Source: Bos javanicus (Eukaryota; Chordata; Mammalia; Artiodactyla; Bovidae). Taken from it: DNA of 64,000 bases. The translations under genes and the position numbers were made by a program. The notes under the pieces were generated by a model, which did not search any database, was not told where the DNA came from, and worked only from the letters and a program-made list of their open reading frames with translations. Positions 1 through 11,239 of this stretch are shown piece after piece. Positions within the stretch are counted from its first letter, which is position 1. Each line of letters opens with the position of its first letter. Location: NCBI RefSeq assembly GCF_032452875.1, contig NC_083869.1, positions 77,866,501-77,930,500 of the forward strand, written 5' to 3'.

Positions 1-152
1 TCCTCTGTCCATGGGATTGCCCAGGCAAGAATACTGGAGTGGTTTGTCATGCCCTTCTCCAGGGAATCTTCTTGATCCAAGGATTGAACCCACCTCTCTT
101 AAGTCTCCTGCATTGGCAGGCAGGTTCTTTAGCAGTAGTGCACCTGGGAAGC
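1..152 (-). mobile_element. Bov-tA SINE, cut by window edge
   Basis: Antisense copy of the ruminant tRNA-Glu-derived SINE. Read on the minus strand it has the tRNA-like head near 152 and runs into the Bov-A body (reverse of the 'caggcaagaatactggagtgg' type block near 25-45). The Bov-A tail lies outside the window. A non-coding, Pol III-type retroposon that depends on LINE enzymes. Moderately diverged. Confidence 0.85.
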
Positions 153-1680
153 AGTCTCTATATGATATAACCCTAAATCCCTTTGATTAAGCCTAGATAG
201 AGGACAACAATTCTGTTAAGGGGCCACTTTGTCCATAAAAATTGCCTAATTATAAATGATTCTCTGTGGTCAACTTGTGGGACTTATATTTGTTGATTTT
301 ATAAACCCAGGACCCTAAGGACACATGCATAAGACCAGTTGCACAGCAGGCCATCAAGGACCAGAAAGCTCCTATCATGACATAGGAGCATTAGCAAAGG
401 CTAACCAAGTGAATGATTTAATCAACCAGTTGAAGGATTTAAATCAATAGTCAACAAAAAGTCTATGACTACTCCCTGCTCTTTGTATAGAAATTCAAGT
501 CACAGAGATTTAACAGAATTTTATAATCATTCTTCAAACAAAACAAGCAGTAGTTTGTGTGCTTTTTATTTTTTCAATACACAAGGTCAATAGGAATGAA
601 GTCAAGGGCTCCATTTTGTTGATGTTTCTGAGAAGTCTTCAGACTTCCCTCTCATCCTCCAATATGTCTTAAAGTATTAAGTGTTTCCACATTCATTTTG
701 GCACTTCATAGAGTCCTATATCCTTCACTTTCTTACAAAGTGAAGATAATTGCTGCTTTTCTGAGAAAAACTCTTGTGTCTTGGAGAAAACTTATGCTTT
801 CATCCATGAAAGAAATATTTTCCTCCTGTTCCATGAAGGAAAAAAAATAGATAAAACAAATTAGTTGAATCTCATGCCTGGAAGTTTGGTGGATAATAAT
901 CTGAAGAGATTATGGAGGAGAATAAAGATAGAGAGAGGTTGACTAGAGATGAGAAATTCACCATTGCCTAGCTAAAGTGTGGAATGATAAACATCTATAT
1001 GAGAGGTGTAGTACTGTCTTTGTATATTTGTATGAGAGAGACGTATCCAGATAATAGCTTTGTAAACATAAGTTCCTATATGTTCACATATTTCCAAATA
1101 TGATGTGTGTAGTTAAGGGATTAAATAATTGAAAAACAAAACAAGTATGTATTGATGTGTTGAATTTTAATAAAATGGATCACTTTTAGTCCCCTAAAAA
1201 TGCCCCCAAAGATGTTCTTTTGTTTCTTCATTGTAAATTAGTGATGAACAAAAGTAAACATTAATTAGGCAAAGCCAAACTTCGTAAACTTCAAAACTTA
1301 CATTCTACTGGGATGCATGTGGAATAAATATTAATATTTTTAAGAGCCCTATTTGAGTGTACTCTTTGCTTATCCATCTGCTAAAGCTAGAATGAAATGA
1401 TGAGCACCATGTCCTCTAAGTAAAGGTAGAGGAGAGGGTGTCCATTATCTTCTGGGATACAGCAAAAAATGTCAGGAAAAAGCTGAATTATTTGACTATG
1501 TTGAGTGACATTTAGCTAATTTTGAAAAATCCCTTTACTCAGTTTTCTTTTGCTACTTTATTCCAAGAGATCATAAAGAATATGCCTTTCCTTGCTTTAT
1601 TGAATTTGAATAAAATACCTTACATTTAACAAAAAAAAAGTGAAAAACCAAATTAGTGATTATTTTGGCCAAAACTAACT
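153..1680. other. AT-rich single-copy DNA, no gene seen
   Basis: About 1.5 kb with no reading frame above background, no recognisable family repeat and only short A runs (around 841 and 1631). I see no promoter, exon or RNA gene. Ancient repeat remnants too decayed to read by eye cannot be excluded. Confidence 0.6.
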
Positions 1681-2407
1681 AAAGCATCTTGATGAAAGTG
1701 AAAGAGGAGAGTGAAAAAATTTGATTAAAGCTCAGTATTCAGAAAACTAAGATCATGGCATCTGGTCCCATCACTTCATGGGAAATAGATGGGGAAACAG
1801 TGGAAACACTGTTTACTTTTTTGGGCTCCAAAATCACTGCAGATGGTGACTGCAGCCATGAAATTAAAAGACACTTACTCCTTGGAAGACAAATTATGAC
1901 CAACCTAGATAGCATATTGAAAAGCAGAGACCTTTGCCAACAAAGGTCCGTCTAGTCAAGGCTATGGTTTCTCCAGTGGTCATGTATGAATGTGAGAGTT
2001 GGACTGTGAAGAAAGCTGAGCACTGAAGAATTGATGCTTTTGAACTGTGGTGTTGGAGAAGACTCTTGAGAGTCCCTTGGACTGCAAGGAGATCCACCCA
2101 GTCCATTCTGAAGGAGATCAGCCCTGTGTGTTCTTTGGAAGGAATGATGCTGAAGCTGAAACTCCAGTACTTTGGCCACCTCATGTGAAGAGTTGACTCA
2201 TTGGAAAAGACTCTGATGCTGGAAGGGATTGGCGGCAGGAGGAGAAGGGGACAACAGAGGATGAGATGGCTGGATGGCATCACTGACTCGATGGACATGA
2301 GTTTGAGTGAACTCTGGGAGTTGGTGATGGACAGGGAGGCCTGGAGTGCTTCAATTCATGGGGTCGCAAAGAGTTGGACATGACTGAGCGACTGAACTGA
2401 ACTGAAC
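1681..2407 (+). mobile_element. BovB LINE, 5'-truncated 3' end
   Basis: The last ~730 bp of a BovB (RTE-clade) LINE in sense orientation. It covers the region after the RT catalytic box, with the 'SWEIDGETVET' segment near 1775-1810, through the WRRLLRVPWT-type segment near 2050-2095, to the terminal 'gactgaactgaactgaac' tail. The frame is broken: a stop ends the first piece near 1955, and CTCATG is followed by TGA near 2185. Non-functional; a typical 5' truncation from incomplete target-primed reverse transcription. Confidence 0.93.
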
Positions 2408-2879
2408 TTCTTCAATGAAAAGTTATGAAATAACTTAGTCTAGGAACTTCCAATTCAAGACAGACTCAATTGATAGTTATGTGAACAAGAATTCTCCCCT
2501 TTTTAGGTTATCAAGCATTATAGGATTGAGTATCTAATTTTGAAAGTGGGAATAAAAGGGCTATGCTGAAATGTTGCCTGATGTAAAAGGAAAGGAATCT
2601 GGAGCCACTGTTTCAATCTTTGGAGAGGGAGAAAGAAATATGATTAAAAGGGAAAATCTAACAGAATGGAGGGAGAGTAAGTACAAATGGTATCAGGATA
2701 TATAACAGTGCTGGAATGGCTGACATACAATTCAAGAATTAAGAAGAGAAGTTAGTTAAATGCTTTCCCCATCTCACAAGGCTTTTTGCAGATTTAAAAT
2801 GAAAGCCATGTATTTTACTTTGCTCTCAAGACTCTGAATCCCTGTAGACCTGACCATACTATCTTTATCTATTTGCCTT

Positions 2880-3009
2880 TCTTTTTTCAATTGTCAGTTT
2901 AGCTTCACTGAAACCTAATAAGATCTCCAATTTAAATAATTCTTTGTAGTATCTATCAAATCACCCTTTTAAAATGCTTTATGGTTTTATTTGCTTCCTA
3001 AAATTTATC

Positions 3010-3049
<40 letters not shown>

Positions 3050-3265
3050 TTATTTATCCTGTATATATGATTTATATATAAAAATATATATCCTAAATAA
3101 ATATAATATATATATATATATAATCTTGTGTGTATATATATATATATCCTGCTCCCCTCACTGAAATGCAAGCTCTGTGAGAGCAAAAGAATGTGTCTGC
3201 CTCAGTTTCAAAGCCTAGAACTCTAACTACTACTTACAGATAAATATTTGTGAAAGGAATGATTT
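2880..3265 (+). mobile_element. L2 LINE 3'-end remnant, interrupted by AT microsatellite
   Basis: The block at 3160-3265 resembles the mammal-wide L2 3' terminus: a 'gcaagctctgtgagagca' analogue followed by 'ataaatatttgtgaaaggaatga'. The 2880-3010 segment looks like the preceding L2 sequence. A TA microsatellite has expanded between them. Very old and low identity, so the left boundary is approximate. Confidence 0.5.
3013..3148. repeat. Composite (TA)n microsatellite
   Basis: Near-pure TA dinucleotides at 3013-3046, then AT-rich sequence repeating a short 'tttatcctgtatata' type unit, and further TA tracts to 3148. Probably length-polymorphic. No coding content. Confidence 0.9.
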
Positions 3266-3315
3266 TTCACTTAGCTCACAATGAACACAAGGCTCCAACT
3301 GATATATGTAGTTCA

Positions 3316-3468
3316 TTCTGGGTTGGGAAATGACCCCTGGAGAAGGGAATGGCTACCCACTTCAATACTCTTGCCTGGAGAATTCCAAGGACAGAATTCC
3401 TGTTCATGCAGGCTACAGTCCATGGGGTTACAGAGAGTCATATATGACTGAGTGACTAACAATACACT
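3316..3468 (+). mobile_element. Bov-A/Bov-tA SINE fragment
   Basis: Sense Bov-A body with 'ggagaagggaatggctaccc' near 3340, then 'cttgcctggagaattcc' and the tail 'gactgagtgactaacaa'. The tRNA-like head is missing or badly decayed, so this is a truncated copy. Confidence 0.85.
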
Positions 3469-4833
3469 TATCACATAGAAAGTAACATGTGTTGACCAAT
3501 GTGTCTGAAATGTTACCCAGGTAGACATAAACTTGCTTTGGATTTCAGTGATTAAGACTCTATCAGATTTTATGTGCCAGCTGTCTTGTTTTTGATTGAT
3601 CTCAAATATTTCCTAAAGATTTTATCTTCCATAGATAAACTAAAATGTCTTCAAAATAAAATAGCTTGATATATGCTTTAGTGTCTTCCACATAAAGGAA
3701 CTCCATGATGATATTAAACTACTGCCTCTACAATGTATTTAAAACAAACTATTAGCCTCTTGAAGTTCACATTTCTAGGTACCTATGTCTCTCATGCAAT
3801 TTACATCACAGTCAAACTGTATTTGTTTATATTTTATAATGTTATTTGAGTGATTATTTTCTTGTTTGTGTTATTTCTGTATGAAGTTTATAAAATTATA
3901 GCAACTCTGAGTTTCTTGAATGTGTACATCTTAAAACATTCTACCCTTTGTAAAAGATAAAAATTTCAAAAATTTTATTAAAAAAGAACCTGATTAAATC
4001 TTGTAAGACAAGGCAGAAGATTAGTTAATATGCAATGAGATGCCAAACTTTTAAGGAGGGAAAATGAATCAAATTTTTCAGGACTGGACTTTATTTAAAG
4101 CAATACAATAAAAGCTTCTGACCAGGATGCTAAGCCTTTATGATAAGTCACACTAATTTGACAGCTATAACAATAAGCTACAACTAATAACATTTTATCA
4201 CATTTCCTCTCAATTTTACTTAATATTAATAAAAAATAAAAAGTTAAGATTTCATAAACATTAGGAAATTCATATATCATAGAACTCAATAGTTCATTTC
4301 ATGGATTAGGAAAATAAAGTCTAGACCACTAGTGATGAGCCATAGAAGTTAATGGCAAAGTTTTAACTCGATGTTACATCTCCTAGAAGATAGCCTAATA
4401 GTTTTCTAAATAAATAAATCAAGCCTCAGAAATATCCCCACACCAAAGTTTTTTAGCTCTTTGGGCTCCTGCTATTCTATATTAAATAAATAAATATTCA
4501 ATACACTTTCTGTTTTGTGTGCCTATTTGAATTTTTAGAATCTGAGCCCTCAAATTGGAGAGTTAGCTTTATGATTAGGGATAAAAATAAACAGGAAAGG
4601 GGGGAGTCTAGGAGAAAAATATGCACATGTATGTTTATACATATATACATATTTGCTCATTATTTATTGATTGATGGCTGGGATGTTGAACCATTTCTGT
4701 GGAATCAGGGACAATGCTAACTTCTTGCTGACAAGAGTGAGATAGAAGTTTATATTTCAGCCTTTATTATTGTATATTATGAGTTCCAAATGCCTGCATT
4801 TAATTTCCAGATCCCCCACTTAATGCTTTATTT
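3469..4833. other. AT-rich single-copy DNA
   Basis: No gene or young repeat recognised. 4285-4380 faintly resembles the antisense 3' half of MIR (a 'gattaggaaaataaagtcta' like stretch), too weak to call. Confidence 0.5.
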
Positions 4834-4844
4834 GAAATGAATTT

Positions 4845-5061
4845 CAGGGCTTCCCAAGAAGTGCTAGTGGTAAAGAACCCACCTGCCAATCAGGAAACAT
4901 AAGAGACATGGCTCTGATCCCTAAGTTGAAAAGATTCCCTGGAGGAGAGCAGGGTATTCTTGCCTGAAAAAATCCCATGGACAGAGGAGCTTGATGGGCT
5001 ACAACCTATAGGATCGCAGAGTTGGACAAGACTGAAGCAACTTAGAACATATGCACACATG
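4845..5061 (+). mobile_element. Bov-tA SINE with target-site duplication
   Basis: Starts with the typical 'gggcttccc' tRNA-like head and continues through the Bov-A body (near 4935-5020) to a degraded tail. It is flanked by 'gaaatgaattt' at 4834-4844 and 5062-5072, an 11-bp direct repeat that fits a target-site duplication and fixes the ends. The internal B box is degraded, so Pol III activity is unlikely. Confidence 0.92.
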
Positions 5062-5289
5062 GAAATGAATTTAGGTCTTTTGGTCTCAGTTTTTATCCCC
5101 CCCACCCCTTAATGTAGTATGAGTAATGATAATGTCTTCTCTCACAGTGTTTTGGGAGGAGTAAATTTGTTAACACATGAGAGGATAGAAGACACATGGA
5201 GATAGAATTTGTGGATTTAGTCTAAGTGTTAGGGTGTGTGAAGGCTGTGCAATGCCTTCTCTCTAGCTCAAAAGACCTCTGTCCTCCCT

Positions 5290-5565
5290 GCTGCTGCTGC
5301 TGCTAAGTCACTTCAGTCATGTCTGACTCTGTGCGACCCCATAGACGGCGGCCCACCAGGCTCCACTGTCCCCGGGATTCTCCAGGCAAGAACACTGGAG
5401 TGGGTTGCCATTTCCTTCTCCAATGCATGAAAGTGAAAATTGAAAGTGAAGTCATTCAGTCGTGTCTGACTCTTCGTGACCCCGTGGACTGCAGCCTACC
5501 AGGCTCCTCTGTCCATGGGATTTTCTAGGCAAGAGTACTGGAGTGGGGTGCCATCACCTTCTCCG
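5290..5565 (-). mobile_element. Bov-A2 SINE (dimeric Bov-A) with perfect TSD
   Basis: Two Bov-A monomers in tandem, antisense, beginning with the (CTG)n terminal microsatellite at 5290-5304 (the AGC repeat of Bov-A2 when read in sense). The direct repeat 'tctgtcctccct' at 5278-5289 and 5566-5577 is a perfect 12-bp target-site duplication. The right copy touches the 3' terminus of the next BovB, so this SINE landed exactly at that edge. Confidence 0.95.
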
Positions 5566-5577
5566 TCTGTCCTCCCT

Positions 5578-6212
5578 CAGTTCAGTTCAGTTCAGTCACT
5601 CAGTCGTGTCCGACTCTTTGCGACCCCATGAATTGCAGCACGCCAGGCCTCCCTGACCATCACCAACTCCTGGAGTTCACTCAGACTCACGTCCATCAAG
5701 TCAGCGATGCCATCCAGCCATCTCATCCTCTGTCATCCCCTTCTCCTCCTGCCCCCAATCCCTCCCAGCATCAGAGTCTTTTCCAATGAGTCAACTCTTT
5801 GCATGAGGTGGCCCAAGTACTGGAGTTTCAGCTTTAGCATCATTTCTTCCAAAGAAATCCCAGGGCTGATCTCCTTTAGAATGTATTGGTTGGATCTCCT
5901 TGCAGTCCAAGGGACTCTCAGGAGTCTTTCCCAACACTACAGTTCAAAAGCATCAATTTTTCGGTGCTCAGCTTTCTTCACAGTCCAACTCTCACATCCA
6001 CACATGACCACTGGAAAAACCATAGCCTTGACTAAACAGACCTTTGTTGGCAAAGTAATGTCTGCTTTTCAATATGCTATCTAGGTTGGTCATAACTTGT
6101 CTTCCAAGGAGTAAGCATCTTTTAATTTCATGACTGCAGTCACCATCTGGAGTGATTTTGGAACCCAAAAAGAATAAAGTCTGACACTGTTTCCACTGTT
6201 TCCCCATCTATT
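5578..6212 (-). mobile_element. BovB LINE, 5'-truncated
   Basis: Antisense BovB 3' ~630 bp. It begins with the (TTCAG)n-type terminus at 5578, passes the conserved 'gatgccatccagccatctca' block near 5706, and ends within the 'ccccatctatttc' region near 6205. Antisense to the BovB C-terminal region; stops are frequent. No coding potential. Confidence 0.93.
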
Positions 6213-7589
6213 TCTGCCAACTTCTTATGTTCCATCCCATCTTTGAAAAGAATCTACCAAGTAATTTATGTTATAAAATAAAGACTCTAGAAGAAAGTAA
6301 CTGGATCCTTAGTGGTAAAATCCTAGTGTTATTAACAAGTTGATGAGATATAAAGAGGTGTTTGTGTGTGTGTGTGTGTGTGTGTGCGTGTGTGTATGTG
6401 TGTGTCTACCATTAGGATGGTGAGATTCACCTTCAGTTAACTGCTCAGACCAAGTTCTGCCAACTTCATTTGCTTGCAAATTTCTTCTCCACTTAAAAAC
6501 ATCAATGATTTTTATGCTTACAAGCATTTTCTTAGTCTCAGTTCTTCAGAATGTACAGAAAGAAAAAAGAAACTGAACTAAATTATTCTATCAGGATAAA
6601 GAAGAGGACAGTGATGCATTTTAACTTTCAGAACATCTACCTGTGTCCACCAGTTCAGAGGTCTATGCATTCATTCATTAATTCATTCCATATATATGTA
6701 GATAGATAATAAATAGATAATATTATGTGTCTCATTCTGTTCCATTCCATTTTATTCTAAACCATGAGGATGAAGACCAAAATAAGACAGAGTCTGTCTC
6801 TCTCTGATTCTGGCTGTGTTATTACTGTTGCCTCTCCCTTGGTCTGGAAGGATCGAGTACCAAACCAACTCCTTTCCTCTTACATTATCTTTTAAAAAAT
6901 TCAACTGCCAAAATGCTGATTTCTATACAGGTTTGACTTGGACCAATAATGGCATTTTCCAGCCAAGAAAGAAATTATACTGATTACTTGGAAGTTGTAT
7001 TATGTGGGTCTTGGGTAGGGAAAGCTTTAACTCCTGAGGAAGTTAAAGCTTACTTTCTATTACACTGCTTTCTCCCGTCTTAAAGGCCTCATCATTGCTC
7101 ACTTGCACACCTTCTTTAATTAATTGATTCATTCAATAAATGTTGAGGAGTGAGTCACATACACAAATTAGTGCAATGCAGTAAGCAGAATAAAAACATT
7201 GTAAACAAAAAGTGATTGAGAGCTAAAAAGTATAGTAGCCTGGGGGACCAGTTAGAGCTGCACACAGAAAGAGTCCTAAAGAAAATGAGAAACACTAAAG
7301 TGATATTGATTCTAATCTGGACATCTAGCAACATCAAGCATCTACAAGCGAGACAGGAAAGTCTCTAACAGACCCTGTGTTTTCACAGCAACAAAAGATG
7401 TGAGTTTTGTAAAGCAGAGAAGAAAATGGTACTTGCTTCTCATAGGTAAGAGCATCAACAAATGTGTGACAGTCCTGAGGCCTCTGGGAATCAACTGGAA
7501 GGAATGTGAGAGGCCCTAGAGTAGGATGAAGTGAAAAAGAGCCTCTCTGAGGACAGTTTCTGTGACTTTTATTCAGCTGCAATATGAAT
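6213..7589. other. Single-copy DNA with microsatellite
   Basis: No gene recognised. Contains a (TG)n tract (6363-6405). The 7085-7150 stretch, ending near 'ttcattcaataaatgttgag', resembles the end of an ancient interspersed repeat, but I cannot assign a family. Confidence 0.5.
6363..6405. repeat. (TG)n microsatellite
   Basis: About 20 TG units with two point interruptions (GCG and TATG). Able to form Z-DNA; probably polymorphic in length. Confidence 0.95.
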
Positions 7590-7740
7590 TGCTTTCTGGT
7601 AAGATGCCCATCCCTTAGAGATGAGGAAGCAGAGGCCAGGGCACCTTAAATAATTTGTCAGTAGTCTAAGACTAAGCAGCAGAACTGTGGATAAAACCCA
7701 AAATATTGAGCCTCCAAGCCCACTTTGGTTTGTGTGTAGA
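7590..7740 (-). mobile_element. MIR SINE remnant
   Basis: Matches the antisense 3' half of mammal-wide MIR: 'gagatgaggaagcagaggcc' near 7617, then the 'cagcagaactgtggataaaa' core near 7675 and an 'agcctccaagccca' end. Ancient, diverged and non-coding. Confidence 0.75.
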
Positions 7741-7855
7741 GAACTCTAAAATCTTTTGGCCTCAGCACTGCTGATAGAATTGCAATTTCTTGCCCTGTCC
7801 TTTGCTGGATACTTTTAGACCAAATCTGTTACAGTATTTTCCTTATTTTGTAAAT

Positions 7856-8050
7856 GTGCTTCCCTTGGGGCTCAGCTGGTAAAGAATCTGCCTACAATAC
7901 GGGAGAATTGGGTTCGATCCCTGGGTTGGGAAGATCCCCTGTAGAAGGGAAAGGTTACCCACTCCAGTACTCCAGCCTGGAGAATTCCATGGAATGTATA
8001 GTCCATGGGGTCTCAATGTGTCAGACACGACTGAGAGACTTTCCCTTTAC
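7856..8050 (+). mobile_element. Bov-tA SINE retaining a canonical B box
   Basis: Complete sense Bov-tA. The tRNA-Glu-like head has an A-box-like 'ggggctcagctggt' at 7867-7880 and an exact Pol III B box 'ggttcgatcc' at 7911-7920. The Bov-A body follows and ends 'gactgagagact'. The direct repeat 'tttgtaaat' at 7847-7855 and 8051-8059 fits the target-site duplication. Not a tRNA gene: the 3' half of the cloverleaf is replaced by the Bov-A body. Confidence 0.93.
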
Positions 8051-8059
8051 TTTGTAAAT

Positions 8060-9064
8060 AATATAGGTTTTCTGACTAAAGTCAAAGCAAATCCTTTTAA
8101 AGAACATTTTCCACTGAGAATAAAGGAGATGGTTCCTTCTTGGGTGATGATATTTTGACATTGTTCTTATCCTTTATACTTTTTATTGATGAAGCTATCT
8201 CAGTGAAAAAGCAGTAACGAAAATTCCTCTAGGCAATAAATTATTCTCAAGATGAGGGGCTGTGGCTTTATCTCACCTAGCTGAGAACACAGAGTATTTA
8301 AACAAGATCCCATTTGCCCCCTCATTTTTCATATTTAATTCTATTTGAATGAACTTTTAATTCTCTTCTCTATCATATATTTACTAAGAGCTAAACAACT
8401 CCATAGATTTCTTTATTTCACAGGGCAACATCCTATTACCCAACTATTTTCCTCTGCTCACAAATTCCATCGTCCTGCTTATCACTTTAGTGATGGATTC
8501 CTTCAATTTTTCAGGAGCAAGAATATATTGTGGGACTTTCTAAGATCTTTTGCTCAAGAGTAAACCTTATTTCCAAGTAAGAACAGGTTGAAAAGCATAT
8601 CAAGTGTTGTCATTAGGCATGTAGGAGAGGAAATAATGCAAAATGAGAGTTGTGTTCTTTTGGTCTCCTATTTGCCCCTGGGATACACTGTGTGAACTTG
8701 CTTACTTGCTCTGGACAAAAACTCAAACTGGTTTGTATTTATCAATAGAGACAGGTAGAATAAGGGGACAGAAACTCACCTGCTGAACAGTGTCTAGTTA
8801 TCGTGCCTTTCCTGTAGTGGGAAACCTTCAGTTCAGGAGTTAGAGACAACAGCTACAGAGATGGAAAGTTTTAGATTAATGGACAGGGGAGATTTTATGG
8901 TTTTTTATTTGTACAACTTCTCTCAATATGTTTCTTTCTTATTTTCAGACTGGAAGGAGCCTTTAATCTGCATTAGGCCTTATGGGAAATATCTAATTGA
9001 CAAAGAGGTTAAAGATTCTGGAAAATGAAGACATTGCTAATATTTAAATAGGTAACACTTATTT
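8060..9064. other. Single-copy DNA, nothing recognised
   Basis: About 1 kb of AT-rich sequence between a SINE and an old MIR. No gene, RNA or identifiable repeat is visible; the open frames are short and have no recognisable protein similarity. Confidence 0.55.
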
Positions 9065-9184
9065 GGACAATGTATATTCTATGCATAGATTTGTTTTAAA
9101 GGCATTGCTTATAGAATTTTACTTAATTTTTACTAGAATTCTACAAAATGAATAATGTCATTGTAAACATTAGTACAATGCTAT
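9065..9184 (-). mobile_element. MIR SINE, left half (split by BovB)
   Basis: 'ggcattgcttatagaatttt' and 'ttctacaaaatgaataatgt' resemble the antisense MIR block for the 'taatcctcacaacaacc' region. The matching remaining part (a 'ggcagagctggatttgagct' block) lies beyond the BovB at 10140-10230, so a BovB inserted into an older MIR. Confidence 0.55.
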
Positions 9185-10095
9185 CTGTTGTTGTTGTTCA
9201 GTTGCTAAGTGGTGTCCAGCTTGTTGTGACCCCATTGACAGCAGCTTACCAGGCTCCCCTGTCCTTCACTATCTTCTGGAGTTTGCTCAAATTCATCTCC
9301 ATTGAGTTAGTGATGATATCTAACCATCTTATCCACTTCTACCCCCTTCTCCTTTTGCCTTCAATCTTTCCCAGTATCAGGGTCTTTTCCAATAAGTGAC
9401 TCTTTTATCAGGTGGCCAAAGTGTTGGAACTTCCGAATTAAGCATCAGTCCTTCTGATGAACATTCAGGGTTGATTTTCTTTAGGATTGACTGGTTTGAG
9501 CTCCTTGTAGTTGAAAGGAACTCTCAAAAGTCTTCTCCAGGACCAGAATTTGAAAATATCAATTCTTTGGTGTTCAACCTATTTTATATGTCACATTATA
9601 AATGAATACTGGAAAAACCATAGCCTTGAGTATATGGACCTTTGTTGGAAAAATGATTTCTCCACTTTTTAATACACTGTCTAGATTTGTCATAGCTTTC
9701 CTTCCAAGGAGCAAGCATCTTTTAATTTCATGGCTGCAGTTACCATCTACAATGATTTTGGAGCCCAAGAAAATAGTCTGTCACTGCTTCCACTTCCCCC
9801 CTTCTATTTTCCATGAAGTGATGGGAACAGATGTTGTGATATTAGATTTTTGAACGTTGAGCTTGAAGCCGGCTTTTTCATTCTCCCTCTTTATCCTTAT
9901 CAAGAGACTCTTTTTTTCCTCCTTGCTTTCTACCATGGGTATCATCTGCAATATCTGAGGCTGTTGATATTTCTCCTGGCAATCTGGATTTCAGCTTTTG
10001 ATTCATCCAGTCTGACATTTCATATGTTCTCTTCATATAAGTTAAATAAGCAGAGTGACAGTATACAGTCTTGTTGTATTCCTTTCCAAATTTTG
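9185..10095 (-). mobile_element. BovB LINE, 5'-truncated, old copy
   Basis: Antisense BovB of ~0.9 kb. It runs from the terminus 'gttgttcagttgctaag' through the C-terminal region to the area upstream of the RT YADD box (near 9945-9960), ending at 'ttccaaattttgaac'. It is well diverged, and the box sequence carries a one-base insertion (antisense of 'agatattgcagatgatac'), which shifts the frame. Followed by a (CA)n tract. Non-functional. Confidence 0.9.
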
Positions 10096-10121
10096 AACAT
10101 TGTAAATGTTTCAAATGAAAA

Positions 10122-10141
10122 TACACACACACACACACAAA
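10122..10141. repeat. (CA)n microsatellite
   Basis: About ten CA units at the right-hand edge of the BovB/MIR junction. Confidence 0.9.
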
Positions 10142-10230
10142 CATGGGTTAGATGCTTCTTGCAATGCATACCTAGAAGATGGCAGAGCTGGATTTGAGCT
10201 GAGACTTTCTGGCTCTGTGGTTGATACTTG
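10140..10230 (-). mobile_element. MIR SINE, right half (split by BovB)
   Basis: 'ggcagagctggatttgagct' followed by 'ctggctctgtggttgatac' is the antisense MIR block containing the tRNA-like side. It pairs with the half at 9065-9184 on the other side of the BovB. Confidence 0.65.
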
Positions 10231-10289
10231 ACCATGGTTCCTGAACTAAGTGCTCAAATGTCTGGAGCACCATGGTGACCTGGATCCAT

Positions 10290-10567
10290 GGTGCATGCAT
10301 ATGTGCTAAGTTGCTTCAGTCATGCCATTCTCTGGGTGGGGTCATTTAAAATTTTGAGAGAAACACAGTAATATTTGAAAACAGCAATGTGCCATGTCAA
10401 CTACTTAGGTAAGGTATTAGGCATTTTAGACGTTAGGCTATGTGTGTATGTGTGTGCTAAGTTATGTCCTACTCTTTGTGAGCCTATGGACTGTAGCCTG
10501 CCAGGCTCCTCTGTCCATGGGACTCTCCAGGCAAGAGTACTGGAAGGGGTTGCTATGCCCTCCTTTA
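10290..10567 (-). mobile_element. Bov-A SINE fragments
   Basis: A short antisense Bov-A piece at 10290-10335 ('gtgctaagttgcttcagtca') and a longer one at 10440-10567 ('tatggactgtagcctgccag' then 'ctctccaggcaagagtactg'). They are separated by ~105 bp of unrelated sequence. They may be one broken element or two truncated insertions. Non-coding. Confidence 0.8.
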
Positions 10568-10740
10568 GACTGTACCATACCCTTATTGATGTGAAGCTGT
10601 CTTAGTATTTGCTGCCATAAAATGCAGGTATAATGAGAAAATCACTATGAAACAAGGTATGAGGGTGTTGGCATCCAGTATGGTTCTATGTTTTGGGATG
10701 TTGTGCAGTGCCCAATAGGCACATCTATCCCAGTAGGAAG

Positions 10741-11203
10741 TGTTAATGAAAAATATGAATCCACCATGTTACAGCTGCCCCAATGGTGAGCCTTGAGGGA
10801 ACCCAGAATGGAATGGAATGATGCAGCTATTGTGCACCCTAAAGAGACTCAGGATGAGAAAATGGCCCCAGATAGCTGAGGTGCACATCAAAAATAAAAT
10901 GATTTAGATGAGCCCAGACTCCTGCATCTTTCCATTTACAGAAAAGTGTTAATTTCATTAACTTGAGATGTCTGTTTTTCTATAATTATCAATAATCTTT
11001 TGATGTTTTGACTACTTGACCTTTGTTGCAAAAACTCCTATATATCCTGGCTCTCCACTTCAACTCTTCAGAACAGTTTCTCAGCATTGTCTGAGATACT
11101 GTGTCCTGGGATTGGAATCTTCAGAATGTCTGCCAAGTAAAACAGAGCTCTCAATTTCTAGGTTCTGCTTTTTTTTTTTTTTTCCCCTTCCTTTCAGTTG
11201 ACA
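10741..11203 (+). mobile_element. Solo LTR, ERVK-type (ruminant endogenous retrovirus)
   Basis: A ~460-bp block starting TG (10741) and ending CA (11203) with LTR architecture. The U3-like part contains 'ccccagatagctgaggtgca' near 10867. A TATA box, TATATA, is at 11039-11044. A U5-like segment follows ('cattgtctgagatactgtgt' near 11084). A degenerate polyadenylation signal (AAGTAAA) is near 11135, and a T-rich stretch precedes the end. It resembles what I know of bovine ERVK LTRs (BTLTR1-like). No gag, pol or env lies next to it, so it is a solo LTR, presumably from LTR-LTR recombination. The flanking 6-mers (AGGAAG and TAAGTA) do not match, so no clean target duplication remains. Confidence 0.72.
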
Positions 11204-11239
11204 TAAGTAACTGTGGCTTCAGCCATAAAATAAAAATGT

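Noticed and set aside
3013..3148. TA-rich block as a possible replication origin or attachment region
   Set aside because: Simple microsatellite expansion explains it; no other origin-like features.
5278..5577. Repeated Bov-A modules resembling a repeat-spacer array
   Set aside because: The units are dispersed SINE monomers with a TSD, and the genome is mammalian; not a CRISPR array.
7867..7930. tRNA-like A and B boxes
   Set aside because: Part of a Bov-tA SINE head; no complete cloverleaf, so not a tRNA gene.
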